Under the pieces are notes generated by a model, which ran no database searches, had not been told where the DNA came from, and was given only the letters and a program-made list of their open reading frames with translations. The translations under genes were made by a program, and so were the position numbers. Positions 8,238 through 17,400 of a stretch of 64,000 nt of DNA are shown piece by piece. The stretch comes from Curtobacterium sp. 'Ferrero' (GTDB lineage Bacteria; Actinomycetota; Actinomycetes; Actinomycetales; Microbacteriaceae), in assembly GCF_002412165.1 (NCBI RefSeq), contig NZ_NXIA01000009.1, positions 1 to 64,000 on the forward strand, read 5' to 3'. Every line of letters begins with the position of its first letter. Within the stretch, counting starts at the first letter, position 1.

Positions 8238-8290
8238 GTCGGGCGTCGGGCGTCGGGCGTCAGTCGGGTCGTCGGGTGTCGGGCCTGGGC
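8238..8290. repeat. GTCGGGC short tandem repeat
   Basis: Three perfect head-to-tail copies of the 7-mer GTCGGGC (8238-8258) continue into degenerate GTCGGG units to about 8290. They fill the gap between the start of the disulfide reductase and the end of the arginase-like gene. Probably slippage-prone filler. Confidence 0.6.
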
Positions 8291-8295
8291 GTCGG

Positions 8296-9117
8296 TCAGA
8301 CGGTCCTGGCGGCGCTCGTGAGGGCGCCGACCGCGCGGAGGATCACGCCGAGGTCGTCGACGGCGCGGTCGGGGTCCACCGGTGCGAAGCCGGTGAGCGC
8401 CGCGCCGACGAGCTGTCGACCGCGGGTCGCCGCCTGGATCCGTTCGACGAGCCCGGCGCCGTCGAGGCCGAACGGCACCGGCTCGAGCAGCCCGTCGACC
8501 TCGGACGGGTCGAGGACGTCGAGGTCGACGTGGACGAACACCGAGGCGGCTCCGGTCGCTGCGACGGCGGCGTCGAGGGCGTCGGGCGTGGCCTCGTCGA
8601 CGTCGAGGTGCCGGACGCCGGCGCGGTCGAGGGCGCGGAGCTCGGAGTCCTCGACACCACGGATGCCCCCCACGACGACGCGATCGCCCGGCACCACGGG
8701 GAGGTCGGGGAACAGGTCGTCCGGTCGGTCGACGAGGAGCCGGAGTGCCGCCGCCTCGGCCGCGACCGGTTGGGCGCGGTTCAGCGGACGGTACCCGCTC
8801 GACCCGGCGAGCCGGACGAACGCGGTGTCGGGTCCGAGGCCCACCGTGGCACCGAGGAACGCAGCGCCGTCACCGCCGACGACGAACGGCGGCTCGGTCG
8901 CGACGCTCGACTCCTCGGCGACGCGCTCGGCGATCGACCGGACCGAGGTGTAGCGGGCGACGGCGGTCTCGAGCCGGTCACCGGCTCCGGGCGGCACGTC
9001 GACGACGGTGGTCGACGCCCGGGGCAGGTCGGCCGCGATCGCCGCCGCGCCGTCCCCGAGCCGCATCGCCCGGGACGACGCCGAACCCTGCCACTGACCG
9101 ACCACGATGAAGCGCAT
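8296..9117 (-). CDS. Arginase/agmatinase-fold protein lacking most metal ligands
   Basis: Ureohydrolase-superfamily protein (273 aa). Active members carry GGDHS, DAHxD and DxDxxDP motifs that bind two manganese ions. Here the first reads GGDGAAF (residues 81-87, His replaced by Gly84), the second region reads VRLAGSSGYRP (101-111, all three ligands gone), and only VDLDVLDPS (197-205) is kept. The protein is therefore probably not an active ureohydrolase and may bind another ligand or be structural. ATG at 9117 begins the fold-typical MRFIVVGQWQGS. Reading further upstream in this frame runs antisense through other genes. Confidence 0.8.
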   Translation of the reverse strand: MRFIVVGQWQGSASSRAMRLGDGAAAIAADLPRASTTVVDVPPGAGDRLETAVARYTSVRSIAERVAEESSVATEPPFVVGGDGAAFLGATVGLGPDTAFVRLAGSSGYRPLNRAQPVAAEAAALRLLVDRPDDLFPDLPVVPGDRVVVGGIRGVEDSELRALDRAGVRHLDVDEATPDALDAAVAATGAASVFVHVDLDVLDPSEVDGLLEPVPFGLDGAGLVERIQAATRGRQLVGAALTGFAPVDPDRAVDDLGVILRAVGALTSAARTV

Positions 9118-9215
9118 CGTGCCAGTCTGGCAGCCGGGTCCGACGTCGTCCGGAGTCCGCGCTGAGCGGGTCCTGTGCCGGAGCCCGTCGAGCGGGTCCC
9201 CGCCGCGGGATCGGC

Positions 9216-9941
9216 TCAGATCGACGACGAGCCGCCGGACTTGAGGGCCGCGAGCCGGGCCTCGACCTCGGCGTCCTTGCCGACGTCCTCGAGGCTCTCG
9301 AACTGCGCGTCGAGGCTCGACGCCTGCAGCTCCTGCTGGCCGAGCACCTTCGCCTCCTCGCGACGCACCTTCTCCTCGAAGCGGTTGAGGTCGCTCGTCG
9401 GGTCGGTCACGTCGATGTTGCCGATGGCGTCGTTGACCTTCGACTGCGCCTCGGCGGTCTTCTGCCGGGCCACGAGAGAGTCGCGCTTCGCCTTGAGTTC
9501 CTCGAGCTTCTGCTCCATCCCGGCGAGGCCGGCCTTGAGCTTCTCGACCTGCTCGTTCTGGGTGGCGAGCGGGCCCTCGTTGTCCTTGACCTCCTGCTCC
9601 GCGGCGATCTGCTTGCCGATGGCGATCTTGGCGAGGTTGTCGAACTTGTCGGCCTCGGCGGTCTTGCCCTCGGCGCGGTACTTGTCGGCGGCGGTGGAGG
9701 CGTTGGCGGCCTTCTGCCCCCACTCGACCGCGGCCCGCTTGTCCTCCTCGTGGTCCTGCTCGAGCAGTCGGAGGTTGCCGATCGTCTGGGCGATCGCGGT
9801 CTTGGCGTCCGCGATGTTGTTCGAGTAGTCGCGCACGAGCTGGTCCAGCATCTTCTGCGGGTCCTCGGCGTTGTCGATGAGCTGGTTGACGTTCGCCCGG
9901 ATGAGCGAGGAGATGCGACCGAAGATCGTCTGCTTGGCCAT
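9216..9941 (-). CDS. pspA: PspA/IM30 family envelope-stress protein
   Basis: PspA/Vipp1-like ESCRT-III-superfamily protein (241 aa), a peripheral membrane protein that supports membrane integrity. The family start FGRISSLIRANVNQLIDNAEDP and LVRDYSNNIADAKTAIAQTI are present, and the rest is long charged alpha-helical coiled coil ending RLAALKSGGSSSI. ATG 9941 is preceded by AGGAAGGG. The next gene upstream (same strand) is a TPM-domain membrane protein, a pairing often seen in Actinobacteria that suggests a shared envelope role. Confidence 0.93.
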   Translation of the reverse strand: MAKQTIFGRISSLIRANVNQLIDNAEDPQKMLDQLVRDYSNNIADAKTAIAQTIGNLRLLEQDHEEDKRAAVEWGQKAANASTAADKYRAEGKTAEADKFDNLAKIAIGKQIAAEQEVKDNEGPLATQNEQVEKLKAGLAGMEQKLEELKAKRDSLVARQKTAEAQSKVNDAIGNIDVTDPTSDLNRFEEKVRREEAKVLGQQELQASSLDAQFESLEDVGKDAEVEARLAALKSGGSSSI

Positions 9942-9969
9942 TGCGGTTCCCTTCCTGGAGGACTGTGGA

Positions 9970-10022
9970 TCGGTGCTGTTCGTCGGTGCTGTGGTGGTCG
10001 GTGCTGTGTTGGTCGGTGTCGG
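9970..10022. repeat. Tandem TCGGTGCTGT repeat in the pspA leader
   Basis: Units beginning TCGGTGCTGT start at 9970, 9983 and 9998, with a degenerate copy at 10013 (periods 13-15 bases). They lie between the TPM-domain gene and pspA, within the likely pspA leader. Function unknown. Confidence 0.6.
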
Positions 10023-10072
10023 GTTGCCGGTTCGTGGACCGGGGTGTGTGCTCGAGCGGTACGGGATCGCGG

Positions 10073-12100
10073 TCAGAAGCGGCCGCCGCCGGAGAAGCCC
10101 CCGCCGCCGCCACCCCCGCCGCCGCCCCCGAAGCCGCCGCCGCCTCCGAAGCCGCCGCCCCCGAAGCCGCCCCCGCCGAACGAACCGCCCCCGTAGGAGC
10201 CGCCGCGACCGCCGAGCAGCCCGCCGAGCACGAGGCCCGTGACGAGGCCGCCGAGCTGCGCGCCGCCACCGCCGCCACCGGCTCCCGGCCACCCGCCCAT
10301 GTCGTTGCCCGCGGCGTCCATCGCCGCGGCGGCGTACTGCTCGGCGGCACGGGCTGCCTGCAGCGCCTGACCGGGGTTCGTCGTGGCGAGGTGCACGGCG
10401 TCGTCGAGGGCCCGCTCGGCTTCGGAGAGCCGGGTCCGGGCGGTCGGGCCGACGGCACCGCGGCGCAGGGAGATGTAGTCGCGGGCCTGGCTGATGCGCG
10501 ACCGTGCGTCACGGAGCGCGTCGTCGAGGGCTCGGGCGGCGCGCTGGTTCTGCTCCTCGACACCGCGGGCGGTGGCGAGCGCGGCGTCGATCCTGCTGTT
10601 CGCGGCGGTCAGGGCGTCGACCGCCGAGATCGGGTCCGCCGGGTCGAGCCCCTGCCGCAGCACGGTCTCGGCCTGCGTCACGGCGGCGGCGAGGTCCGGA
10701 CCGCCGCTCGTGAGCGAACGAGCCGCGGCGACGTCGCCCTCGATGTCGGCGCGCATCGCCTGCGCTCGCGCTCGGGCCTCCGCGAACGTGGACCCGGCGC
10801 TCGTCACGGCCGCCGTGAGCTGCTGCACCTGTGCCAGTGCGTGCTGGGCGTCGCGGACGGCGACCACCGCCTCGCCACGGTCGCCCGAAGCGATCGCGGC
10901 GTTCGCAGCGGTCGACCGCTCCTGCGCGAACGCCAGGACCTGCTGCGCCTGGGCGACGTTGTCCGCGACGGAGGCCAGGGTCCGGCCCGAGTACGACGAC
11001 CGCAGCTGTCCGAGCGCGGTGTCCGCTGCCCGCACGGACGCGGGTGCGTCGGCGACGGCGGTGCTGAGCGCGGTGGCGGCGTCCTCGACCCCGTCCTCGA
11101 GCGCGCGGAGCTCGTCGAACGCCTCGGTCTGCTCCTCGATCGACGCGTGTGCCTGCTCGCAGATGGCGATGATCTGGTTGGCCCACTCGGCACGCTGCTG
11201 CGGGGTGTCCGGGATCTCGTCGTCGAGCTGCTGCTGGTAGGTGAAGGCCTGGCGCACGTTGCGCTCCGCCGTGGCGACCGCGTCCGCGAACGGCTTCGCC
11301 GCGTCGGCACCGAACTGCGCGGTGGCGAACCCGACTTCCTGCCCTGCGGTCTTCAGTTCGTCGTCGATGGTGACGAGCGCGGCGCCGGCGGTGCGTTCGA
11401 GCCCGGCCAGCGACTCCCGCTGTGCCCGCTCGGCCTCGGCGCTCCGGCGCTTGTTGCGGGCACGGACGACGAGGACCACGACCACCAGACCGACCACGAC
11501 GACGACCAGCGCGACCCACAGCCACGTGAGGTCCGGCGGGGCCTGCGTCGCGACGAGGCCGTCGGCGAACGCGGTGGCCGCAGCCGCCCAGTCGCCGTTC
11601 CGGAGCTCGGGCACCGCGTCGTCCTGGTACGCGCGCTCGACGTCGGCAGCGGACAGCGCCGTCTCGTTCGTCTGCTGGATGTCGGCGATGCGGTCGTCGA
11701 CGGCGACCGCGAGGACGATGCTGTCGCTGTCGATCTGGTTCTGCTGGCGGAAGGCGTCACCCCACGCGGCGTGCTCGGACGGGTCCGTGAACGACGGCAC
11801 GTAGACGACGTAGAGCTGTGTCTTCGTCTGGTCGTAGAGGTCCTGCACGGCGGCTTCGACCCGGGACCGTTCGGCCGACCTCAGGGCTCCGGCCTTGTCG
11901 ACCACGTAGGCGCCCTGGAGGTCGAAGGGGGCCGTGGCCCGTGCGGCGGTGGCCGGGGCGAGGACGAACAGCACGGCGAGCAGCACCGCGAGGACCCGCG
12001 CGGCGACGGCGCGGGCGTCCGGTCGCGACCGTGCCCCGGCCGACCGGGTCACCGGTGGCACCGTCGCCGTCGAGACCGATCCGTCGTGGACCGTGCGCAT
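10073..12100 (-). CDS. TPM-domain membrane protein with Gly-rich tail
   Basis: Predicted exported membrane protein (675 aa). A signal peptide ending near TAARA (about residues 33-55) precedes a TPM domain starting YVVDKAGALRSAERSRVEAA, then a transmembrane segment (LWVALVVVVVGLVVVVLVV). About 370 residues of Ala/Glu/Arg-rich helical coiled coil follow, and the protein ends in an almost pure Gly/Phe tail after two GGL-rich stretches. I chose ATG 12100 because GGAGGACGG lies directly upstream. Family members such as YgcG are linked to envelope or PSII repair functions. It precedes pspA. The terminal Gly-rich tail is low complexity and probably disordered. Confidence 0.85.
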   Translation of the reverse strand: MRTVHDGSVSTATVPPVTRSAGARSRPDARAVAARVLAVLLAVLFVLAPATAARATAPFDLQGAYVVDKAGALRSAERSRVEAAVQDLYDQTKTQLYVVYVPSFTDPSEHAAWGDAFRQQNQIDSDSIVLAVAVDDRIADIQQTNETALSAADVERAYQDDAVPELRNGDWAAAATAFADGLVATQAPPDLTWLWVALVVVVVGLVVVVLVVRARNKRRSAEAERAQRESLAGLERTAGAALVTIDDELKTAGQEVGFATAQFGADAAKPFADAVATAERNVRQAFTYQQQLDDEIPDTPQQRAEWANQIIAICEQAHASIEEQTEAFDELRALEDGVEDAATALSTAVADAPASVRAADTALGQLRSSYSGRTLASVADNVAQAQQVLAFAQERSTAANAAIASGDRGEAVVAVRDAQHALAQVQQLTAAVTSAGSTFAEARARAQAMRADIEGDVAAARSLTSGGPDLAAAVTQAETVLRQGLDPADPISAVDALTAANSRIDAALATARGVEEQNQRAARALDDALRDARSRISQARDYISLRRGAVGPTARTRLSEAERALDDAVHLATTNPGQALQAARAAEQYAAAAMDAAGNDMGGWPGAGGGGGGAQLGGLVTGLVLGGLLGGRGGSYGGGSFGGGGFGGGGFGGGGGFGGGGGGGGGGGFSGGGRF

Positions 12101-12171
12101 CCGTCCTCCATCCGTCGCCGGGTCCACGGGGGCGACGGTTCCGTCGGCGGCGCCGTGGGCGGGTTGTCCGG

Positions 12172-12177
12172 AGTCTA
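12172..12177 (-). promoter_or_regulatory. Candidate -10 (TAGACT) for the TPM-domain gene
   Basis: On the minus strand TAGACT lies about 72 bases upstream of the chosen ATG at 12100. No convincing -35 is visible. Confidence 0.3.
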
Positions 12178-12315
12178 TCCAGGGTGCGCACGCGGGTGGC
12201 CAGGGATCGGCTGACTGTGGGTGAACGTCCGTCGTCCCCACGAACGGTCAGGGTTTGTCCCCCGGACCGGGGTATGCTCGACCCACTGTTCGACGACGAG
12301 CGGAAGGGGACAGCA

Positions 12316-12519
12316 ATGGAGCGAACACTGAACACCGAGGTCGTCCCGCTCGAGGACGGCTACCACCGGGTGTCGACGCCGGCCAGCGGCGTGATCGGCT
12401 TCGTGCGGGAGCACGACGGCCGCTACGAGGTCCTGCGCGGCCGCGTCCGGCAGGCCACGCGCTCCGAGGGGCTCTACAGCACGATGAACGTCGCGCTCAT
12501 CGCGCTCACGCACGCCTGA
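12316..12519 (+). CDS. Small conserved-looking hypothetical protein (67 aa)
   Basis: 67 residues starting MERTLNTEVVPLEDGYHRVS. A GGAAGGGG ribosome site lies just upstream of the ATG, and a -10-like TATGCT lies at 12273-12278. No membrane segment or recognisable domain. The sequence alternates short beta-like segments (GVIGFVREHDGRYEVLRGR) and ends in a hydrophobic MNVALIALTHA. Codon use and the ribosome site argue that it is real. I do not recognise a function. Confidence 0.65.
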   Translation: MERTLNTEVVPLEDGYHRVSTPASGVIGFVREHDGRYEVLRGRVRQATRSEGLYSTMNVALIALTHA

Positions 12520-12548
12520 ACCGACGGCGGCCGCACCTCTCACACACG

Positions 12549-12554
12549 TAGGCT
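12549..12554 (+). promoter_or_regulatory. Leaderless promoter -10 (TAGGCT) of the phosphopantetheinyl transferase gene
   Basis: TAGGCT is followed by TCCTGC and then the GTG start at 12561, the six-base leaderless spacing seen repeatedly in this window. Confidence 0.55.
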
Positions 12555-12560
12555 TCCTGC

Positions 12561-13127
12561 GTGGGTGAGTCGTGCCTCCAGTCCGTCGTCATCACGCTCC
12601 GCGCGTCGGGTCCGGACCGCGCCGCCGACCGGGAGGCACTGGTCGCCGCCGTCGCGTCGGCGGCGGCCGTCGGGACGGTCAGCGTGCGCGCGGGGCGCGT
12701 CTGCGGGCACTGCGGCAGCGTCGACCACGGGCGCCCCTGGGCGACCGCCGACGGTCGCCCGGTCGGTGTCAGCCTGGCGCGGACACCGGGCGTGACCGCC
12801 CTCGCGGTGGGACCGGGCCCGGTCGGCGTCGACGTCGAACGGGCGTCCCGGGTCGCAGCGGCTCCGCTCGACGCGTTCACGGCGGGGGAGCGGTCGCGTG
12901 CGGCCGGTGACGTGCGCCTGCTCGCGGCGTGCTGGGCGGCGAAGGAGGCCGTCCTCAAGCGGGACGGCCGCGGCCTCCGGGTCGACCCGACCGCGGTCGA
13001 CGTCGACGTCGAGCGCGGGGTCGCCGTCCTCGACGGCGTCGAGCAGCCCGTGGTGGTCGCGTGGCCGGAGCCGGACGTCGTGGTCGCCGTGGCGGCGGGC
13101 GGCGTCTCGGTCACCTGGGGAGCGTGA
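12561..13127 (+). CDS. 4'-phosphopantetheinyl transferase superfamily protein
   Basis: Would move the phosphopantetheine arm of CoA to a Ser of a carrier protein. Sfp-type motifs are present in 188 residues: GVDVERAS (magnesium/CoA site) and WAAKEAVLKRDGRGLRVDP (the W-x-x-KEA motif), plus an N-terminal CGHCGSVDHGRP (family form CxxCGxxHG..P). The GTG at 12561 has a leaderless -10. It converges on the M1 peptidase gene 34 bases away, and the carrier domain of the Pls-like synthetase at 14489-18433 is the obvious local client, though fatty-acid or other carriers are possible. Confidence 0.9.
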   Translation: MGESCLQSVVITLRASGPDRAADREALVAAVASAAAVGTVSVRAGRVCGHCGSVDHGRPWATADGRPVGVSLARTPGVTALAVGPGPVGVDVERASRVAAAPLDAFTAGERSRAAGDVRLLAACWAAKEAVLKRDGRGLRVDPTAVDVDVERGVAVLDGVEQPVVVAWPEPDVVVAVAAGGVSVTWGA

Positions 13128-13160
13128 ACCCCGCTGGATCATGCCCGCAGGACCCCGGGG

Positions 13161-14480
13161 TCAGCGCGACGGCAGGGACGGGACGCCGGGCTCCTCGATC
13201 CACGGCGCCGTGACGGCCCGGACGGCCTCGACCGTCGACCCCGCGGCCCCGGCGAACGCGTCGAGGACGTCCTCCGGCGTGACCGACCCGTGCCGGTGCC
13301 GGTCGGTGATCGTCCGGAGGCCCGCGAAGAACGCGTCGTCGCCGAACGTGCGGCGGACCGCGTGCAGCGCGAGGGCACCCCGCTTGTAGACCCGGTCGTC
13401 GAACATGTCCGCCGCACCGGGGTCGGCCACCACCAGGTCCTGAGCCTGCCCGAGCAGGCCGTCGCGGTGTCGCTCGGCGAGGACGTCCGCCGTGTCGCCG
13501 CCGCGGTGCTCCGACCACAGCCACTCCGCGTAGCAGGCGAACCCCTCGTGCAGCCAGATGTCACGCCACCGCTCGACCGTCACCGAGTTGCCGAACCACT
13601 GGTGGGCGAGCTCGTGCGCGATCAGCCGGTCGCTGCCGTGCTCGCCGTCGACGTGGTTGCGGCCGAACACCGCGAGCCCGTGCGCCTCGAGCGGGATCTC
13701 GAGCTCGTCGTCCGTCACGACGACCCCGTACGACCCGAACGGGTACGGGCCGAACCGGTCCGTGTACAGCGCGAGCATGTCGGGGACCCGTCCGAGGTCG
13801 GTCTTCACCGCGCCCTGCAGGTCGGCCGGATGGTGCAGCGTCACCGGCACGAGGGCGCTCCGGAGCTTCGTCGTGCGGTAGCGGCCGATCTGCACGGTCG
13901 CGAGGTACGTCGCCATCGGCTCCGTCGTCGCGTACGTCCACGTGGTGCCGGCCCGGGCGCGGTCGGTGCCGAGCAGGTCACCGTTCGCGACCACGTCGTA
14001 CCCGGCCTCCGCGGTGATCTCGAACCGGTAGGTGGCCTTGTCGTCCGGACGGTCGTTGCACGGGAACCAGGACGGCGCCCCGGTCGGCTGGGCGGCGACG
14101 ATGACGCCGTCGGTCAGTTCCTCCCACCCGACCTGGCCCCAGGGGCTCCGGATCGGTCGGGGCGTCCCGCGGTACTTGACGTGCACGGTGAACTCGGCGC
14201 CGGCCGGGATCGGCTCCGCCGGGGTGACGGTGGTCTTGTGGGTGGCCGTGGCGACCTTCCTCGCCCGCTTCCCGTCGACGTCCACGCGGTCGACGCTCAG
14301 CCCGTGCAGGTCGATCACGACCCGGTCGAGCGGCTCGAGCGCGCGTGCGCTGATGGTCGCGGTGCCGTCGAGGCGGTTCGTCGCGACGCGGTAGCCGAGC
14401 CGGAGCTCGTAGTGCACGGCGCTCCACCGGCGGTCGCCGCTGTGCGGGGTGTACGGGTCGGCGTCGGTGTTCGGCTTCAC
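13161..14480 (-). CDS. M1 family zinc aminopeptidase
   Basis: Metallopeptidase (439 aa) with the gluzincin motif HELAHQW plus the downstream Glu in WLHEGFACYAEW (HExxH-x18-E), and an N-terminal M1 beta-domain (YELRLGYRVATNRLDGTATI). The classical GAMEN exopeptidase motif is not evident; the corresponding region reads IPLEAHGLAVFGRN, as in a common actinobacterial subgroup. No signal peptide is seen, so it is probably cytosolic. GTG 14480 is 8 bases after the stop of the Pls-like synthetase, so the two are co-transcribed. In known poly-lysine producers, zinc aminopeptidases degrade the polymer; the same role here is inference. Confidence 0.9.
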   Translation of the reverse strand: MKPNTDADPYTPHSGDRRWSAVHYELRLGYRVATNRLDGTATISARALEPLDRVVIDLHGLSVDRVDVDGKRARKVATATHKTTVTPAEPIPAGAEFTVHVKYRGTPRPIRSPWGQVGWEELTDGVIVAAQPTGAPSWFPCNDRPDDKATYRFEITAEAGYDVVANGDLLGTDRARAGTTWTYATTEPMATYLATVQIGRYRTTKLRSALVPVTLHHPADLQGAVKTDLGRVPDMLALYTDRFGPYPFGSYGVVVTDDELEIPLEAHGLAVFGRNHVDGEHGSDRLIAHELAHQWFGNSVTVERWRDIWLHEGFACYAEWLWSEHRGGDTADVLAERHRDGLLGQAQDLVVADPGAADMFDDRVYKRGALALHAVRRTFGDDAFFAGLRTITDRHRHGSVTPEDVLDAFAGAAGSTVEAVRAVTAPWIEEPGVPSLPSR

Positions 14481-14488
14481 GGTGCCGC

Positions 14489-17400
14489 TCAGTCTGGCAC
14501 GACGGCACCGTCGAGGGTCCGCGCGGTGCGTTCGGCGGCCGCGCTGCCGGACCCGGATCCCGTCCACGGCGGGGCGACCCAGGGGGCGATCGGGTTGCCC
14601 GACCACAGCGACCCGGCCGGCACCTGTTCGCCGCGCATCACGAGCGACGCCGGTCCGACGGTCGCGCCGGCCCCGATCCCCGCGGCCGGCAGCACCACGC
14701 TGTGCGGCCCGAGCGTCGCACCGGCGTCGAGCCGGACCGCGTCGAGCTGCATCACCCGGTCGTGGAACAGGTGCGTCTGCACCACCGTCCCCCGTGCCAC
14801 CGACGCGCCCGCACCGATCGTCACCAGGTCTGCCTCCGGCAGCCAGTACGTCTCGATCCACGCGCCCCGACCGATCGACGCGCCAAGGCTGCGCAGCCAC
14901 ACGGCGAGCGCCGGCGTCCCCGTCGCCTGCTCGGCGAACCACGGCCGTGCGACCGTCTCGACGAACGTGTCCTGCACCTCGTTCCGCCACACGAACGACG
15001 ACCACAGCGGGTGCTCGCCCGTGAGGATTCGACCGACGAAGCCCCACTTCGCCGCGGTCGACACCACGGCGGCGACCGCGCCGGCCGCGATGAGCACCGG
15101 TCCGGCGAGCACGACGGTCCAGCCGAACCCGACGGCCGACCACAGCGCGAGCAGCGTCCCCACCACGCCGAGCGCGATCGCGGCGGACACCATCGGCGCG
15201 ACGAGCCGGAGCAGCTCCCAGGCGCCCCGGGCGACCTTCAGCCGTCGCGGCGGCCGGAACGTGCGCTCCTCGTCGAACTGCGTCGCCGCCCGGCGCAGCC
15301 GGACCGGGGGCGAGCCGAGCCACGACGACCCGCGCTTGGCCTTCTTCGGCACGGCGGACAGCACGGCGACCAGGGCCTCCCGCGGCACGGAGCGTCCCGC
15401 GCCCGTCATGCCCGAGTTGCCGAGGAACGCCCGGCGCCCCACCTTCGACCGACCGATCGTCACCCGCCCGCCGCCGAGCTCGTACGTCGCGACCATGGTG
15501 TCGTCCGCGAGGAACGCCCCCGACGCGATCTGCGTGAGCGCCGGCACGAGCAGCACCGTCGAGATCTCCGTGTCGCGCCCCACGCGCGCGCCGAGCAGCC
15601 GGAGCCACAGCGGTGTGACGAGCGATGCGTACAGCGGGAACAGCAGCGTCCGCGCGGCGTCGAGCACCCGCTCCGTCGACCACACCTGCCAGCCTGTCCG
15701 GCCGCGCACCGGGTGACTGCCCTCGCGCAGCCCCAGGCCGAGCAGCCGCACCGCGACGACCACGAGCAGCGCGTACGTCGCTCCCGCCACGATCGTCGCG
15801 AGCGGGACCGCGGCGAGGCCACGGAGCACCGCGGTACCGAGGGTCGGCGCACGCCCCACGACCGCCGCGGCGACCAGCAGCCCGACCGCGACGCCGACGA
15901 CCGGCAGCCCCGCGACCGTGACCGACCCGGCCCCGTACGCCAGCAGCCAGCGACGCGGGGAGGCGGGGCGTGCCTCCCGGCCGTGCCGTGCCGAGCCGAC
16001 GCGCTCGGCGGGCGAGCCCGCCCACCGCTCCCCGTCCGGCACCCGGCCCGCCACCGACGACCCCGCCTCGACCTCCGCCCCGGCGCCGACGTGCGCGCCC
16101 GGCAGGAGCGTCGACCGGCTGTGCACCACCGCGTCCGCGCCCACCCGCACCGGACCGAGCCGGAACACGTCACCGTCCACCCAGTGCCCGGCGAGGTCCA
16201 CCTCCGGCTCGATCGACGCCCGTGCACCCACCCGGAGCATCCCCGTCACGGGCGGCAGCGTGTGCAGGTCCACGTCCCGTCCGATCTGCGCCCCGAGCGC
16301 CCGCGCGTAGTAGCTGATCCACGGCGCACCCGCCGTCGACGGTCCGTCCACCGCCTCCGCGATGCGCTCCGCGAGCCACACCCGCACGTGCACCTGGCCG
16401 CCGCGGGGATGGTCGCCCGGGCGCACCCCGACGAGCAGGAGCCGGGCGAGCACCACCGTCAGTGCCATCTTCCCGACCGGCGTCACGAACACCAGCAGCG
16501 CCACCACGAGCCACGGCCACGGCAGGGTCGGCAGGAACGGCAGCGTCGTCGCGTGCAGCACCGCCGCCACGAGCGCCGTCCACGTCAGCACCCGCAGACC
16601 GCGCAGGATCTGGACCGGCAGCCCCAACAGGGTCATCACGAACCCGGTCACCGGCGGCACCGGCCTGACGTCCCGCTCCGACACCTCCACCGCGCCCGAC
16701 GCCTCCAGCGCCTCCGCCAACGCCCCGATGCGCGGGTGGTCGTACACGTCGGCCACCGTCGTCGTCGGGAACCGCTCGCGGATCGCCGACACCAGCTGCG
16801 CGGCCGTCAACGACCCGCCCCCGTGCGCGAAGAAGTCGTCGTCGACGCTCGACACCGGCACGCCGAGGATCGCCGACCACCGCTCCGCGATCCACGCGAC
16901 CGTGTCCGGCAGCACCGCCGCCCCGTCCGTGCCGGGCAGCGGCCAGGGGAGCGCAGCCCGGTCCACCTTGCCCGACGTCCGCGTCGGCATCGCGTCCACC
17001 ACGGCCACCAACGGCACCAGCGCCGCCGGCAGCTCCTGGCGCAACCGTGCGTTCGCCGCAGCGACGTCCACCGTCCGCCCCGCCACCGGCGCCACGTAGC
17101 CCACGAGCACCTGGTTGCCCGCCGGGGTCCGCTGCACCACCGCGGCACCGCCCGCCACGTCGTCCAACGCCTGCAGCGCCGCGTCCACCTCGCCCAGCTC
17201 GATCCGACGACCCCCGAGCTTCACCTGGTCGTCCGCCCGACCCTGGAACACGAGCCCCTCCGGTTCGTACCGGACCAGGTCGCCACTCCGGTACGCCCGG
17301 GCCCAGCCGAGCTCCGGGAACGCCGCGTACTTCTCCGCGTCCTTCGCCGGGTCGAGGTACCGGCCGAGGCCGACGCCGCCGATCACCAGCTCACCGACAC

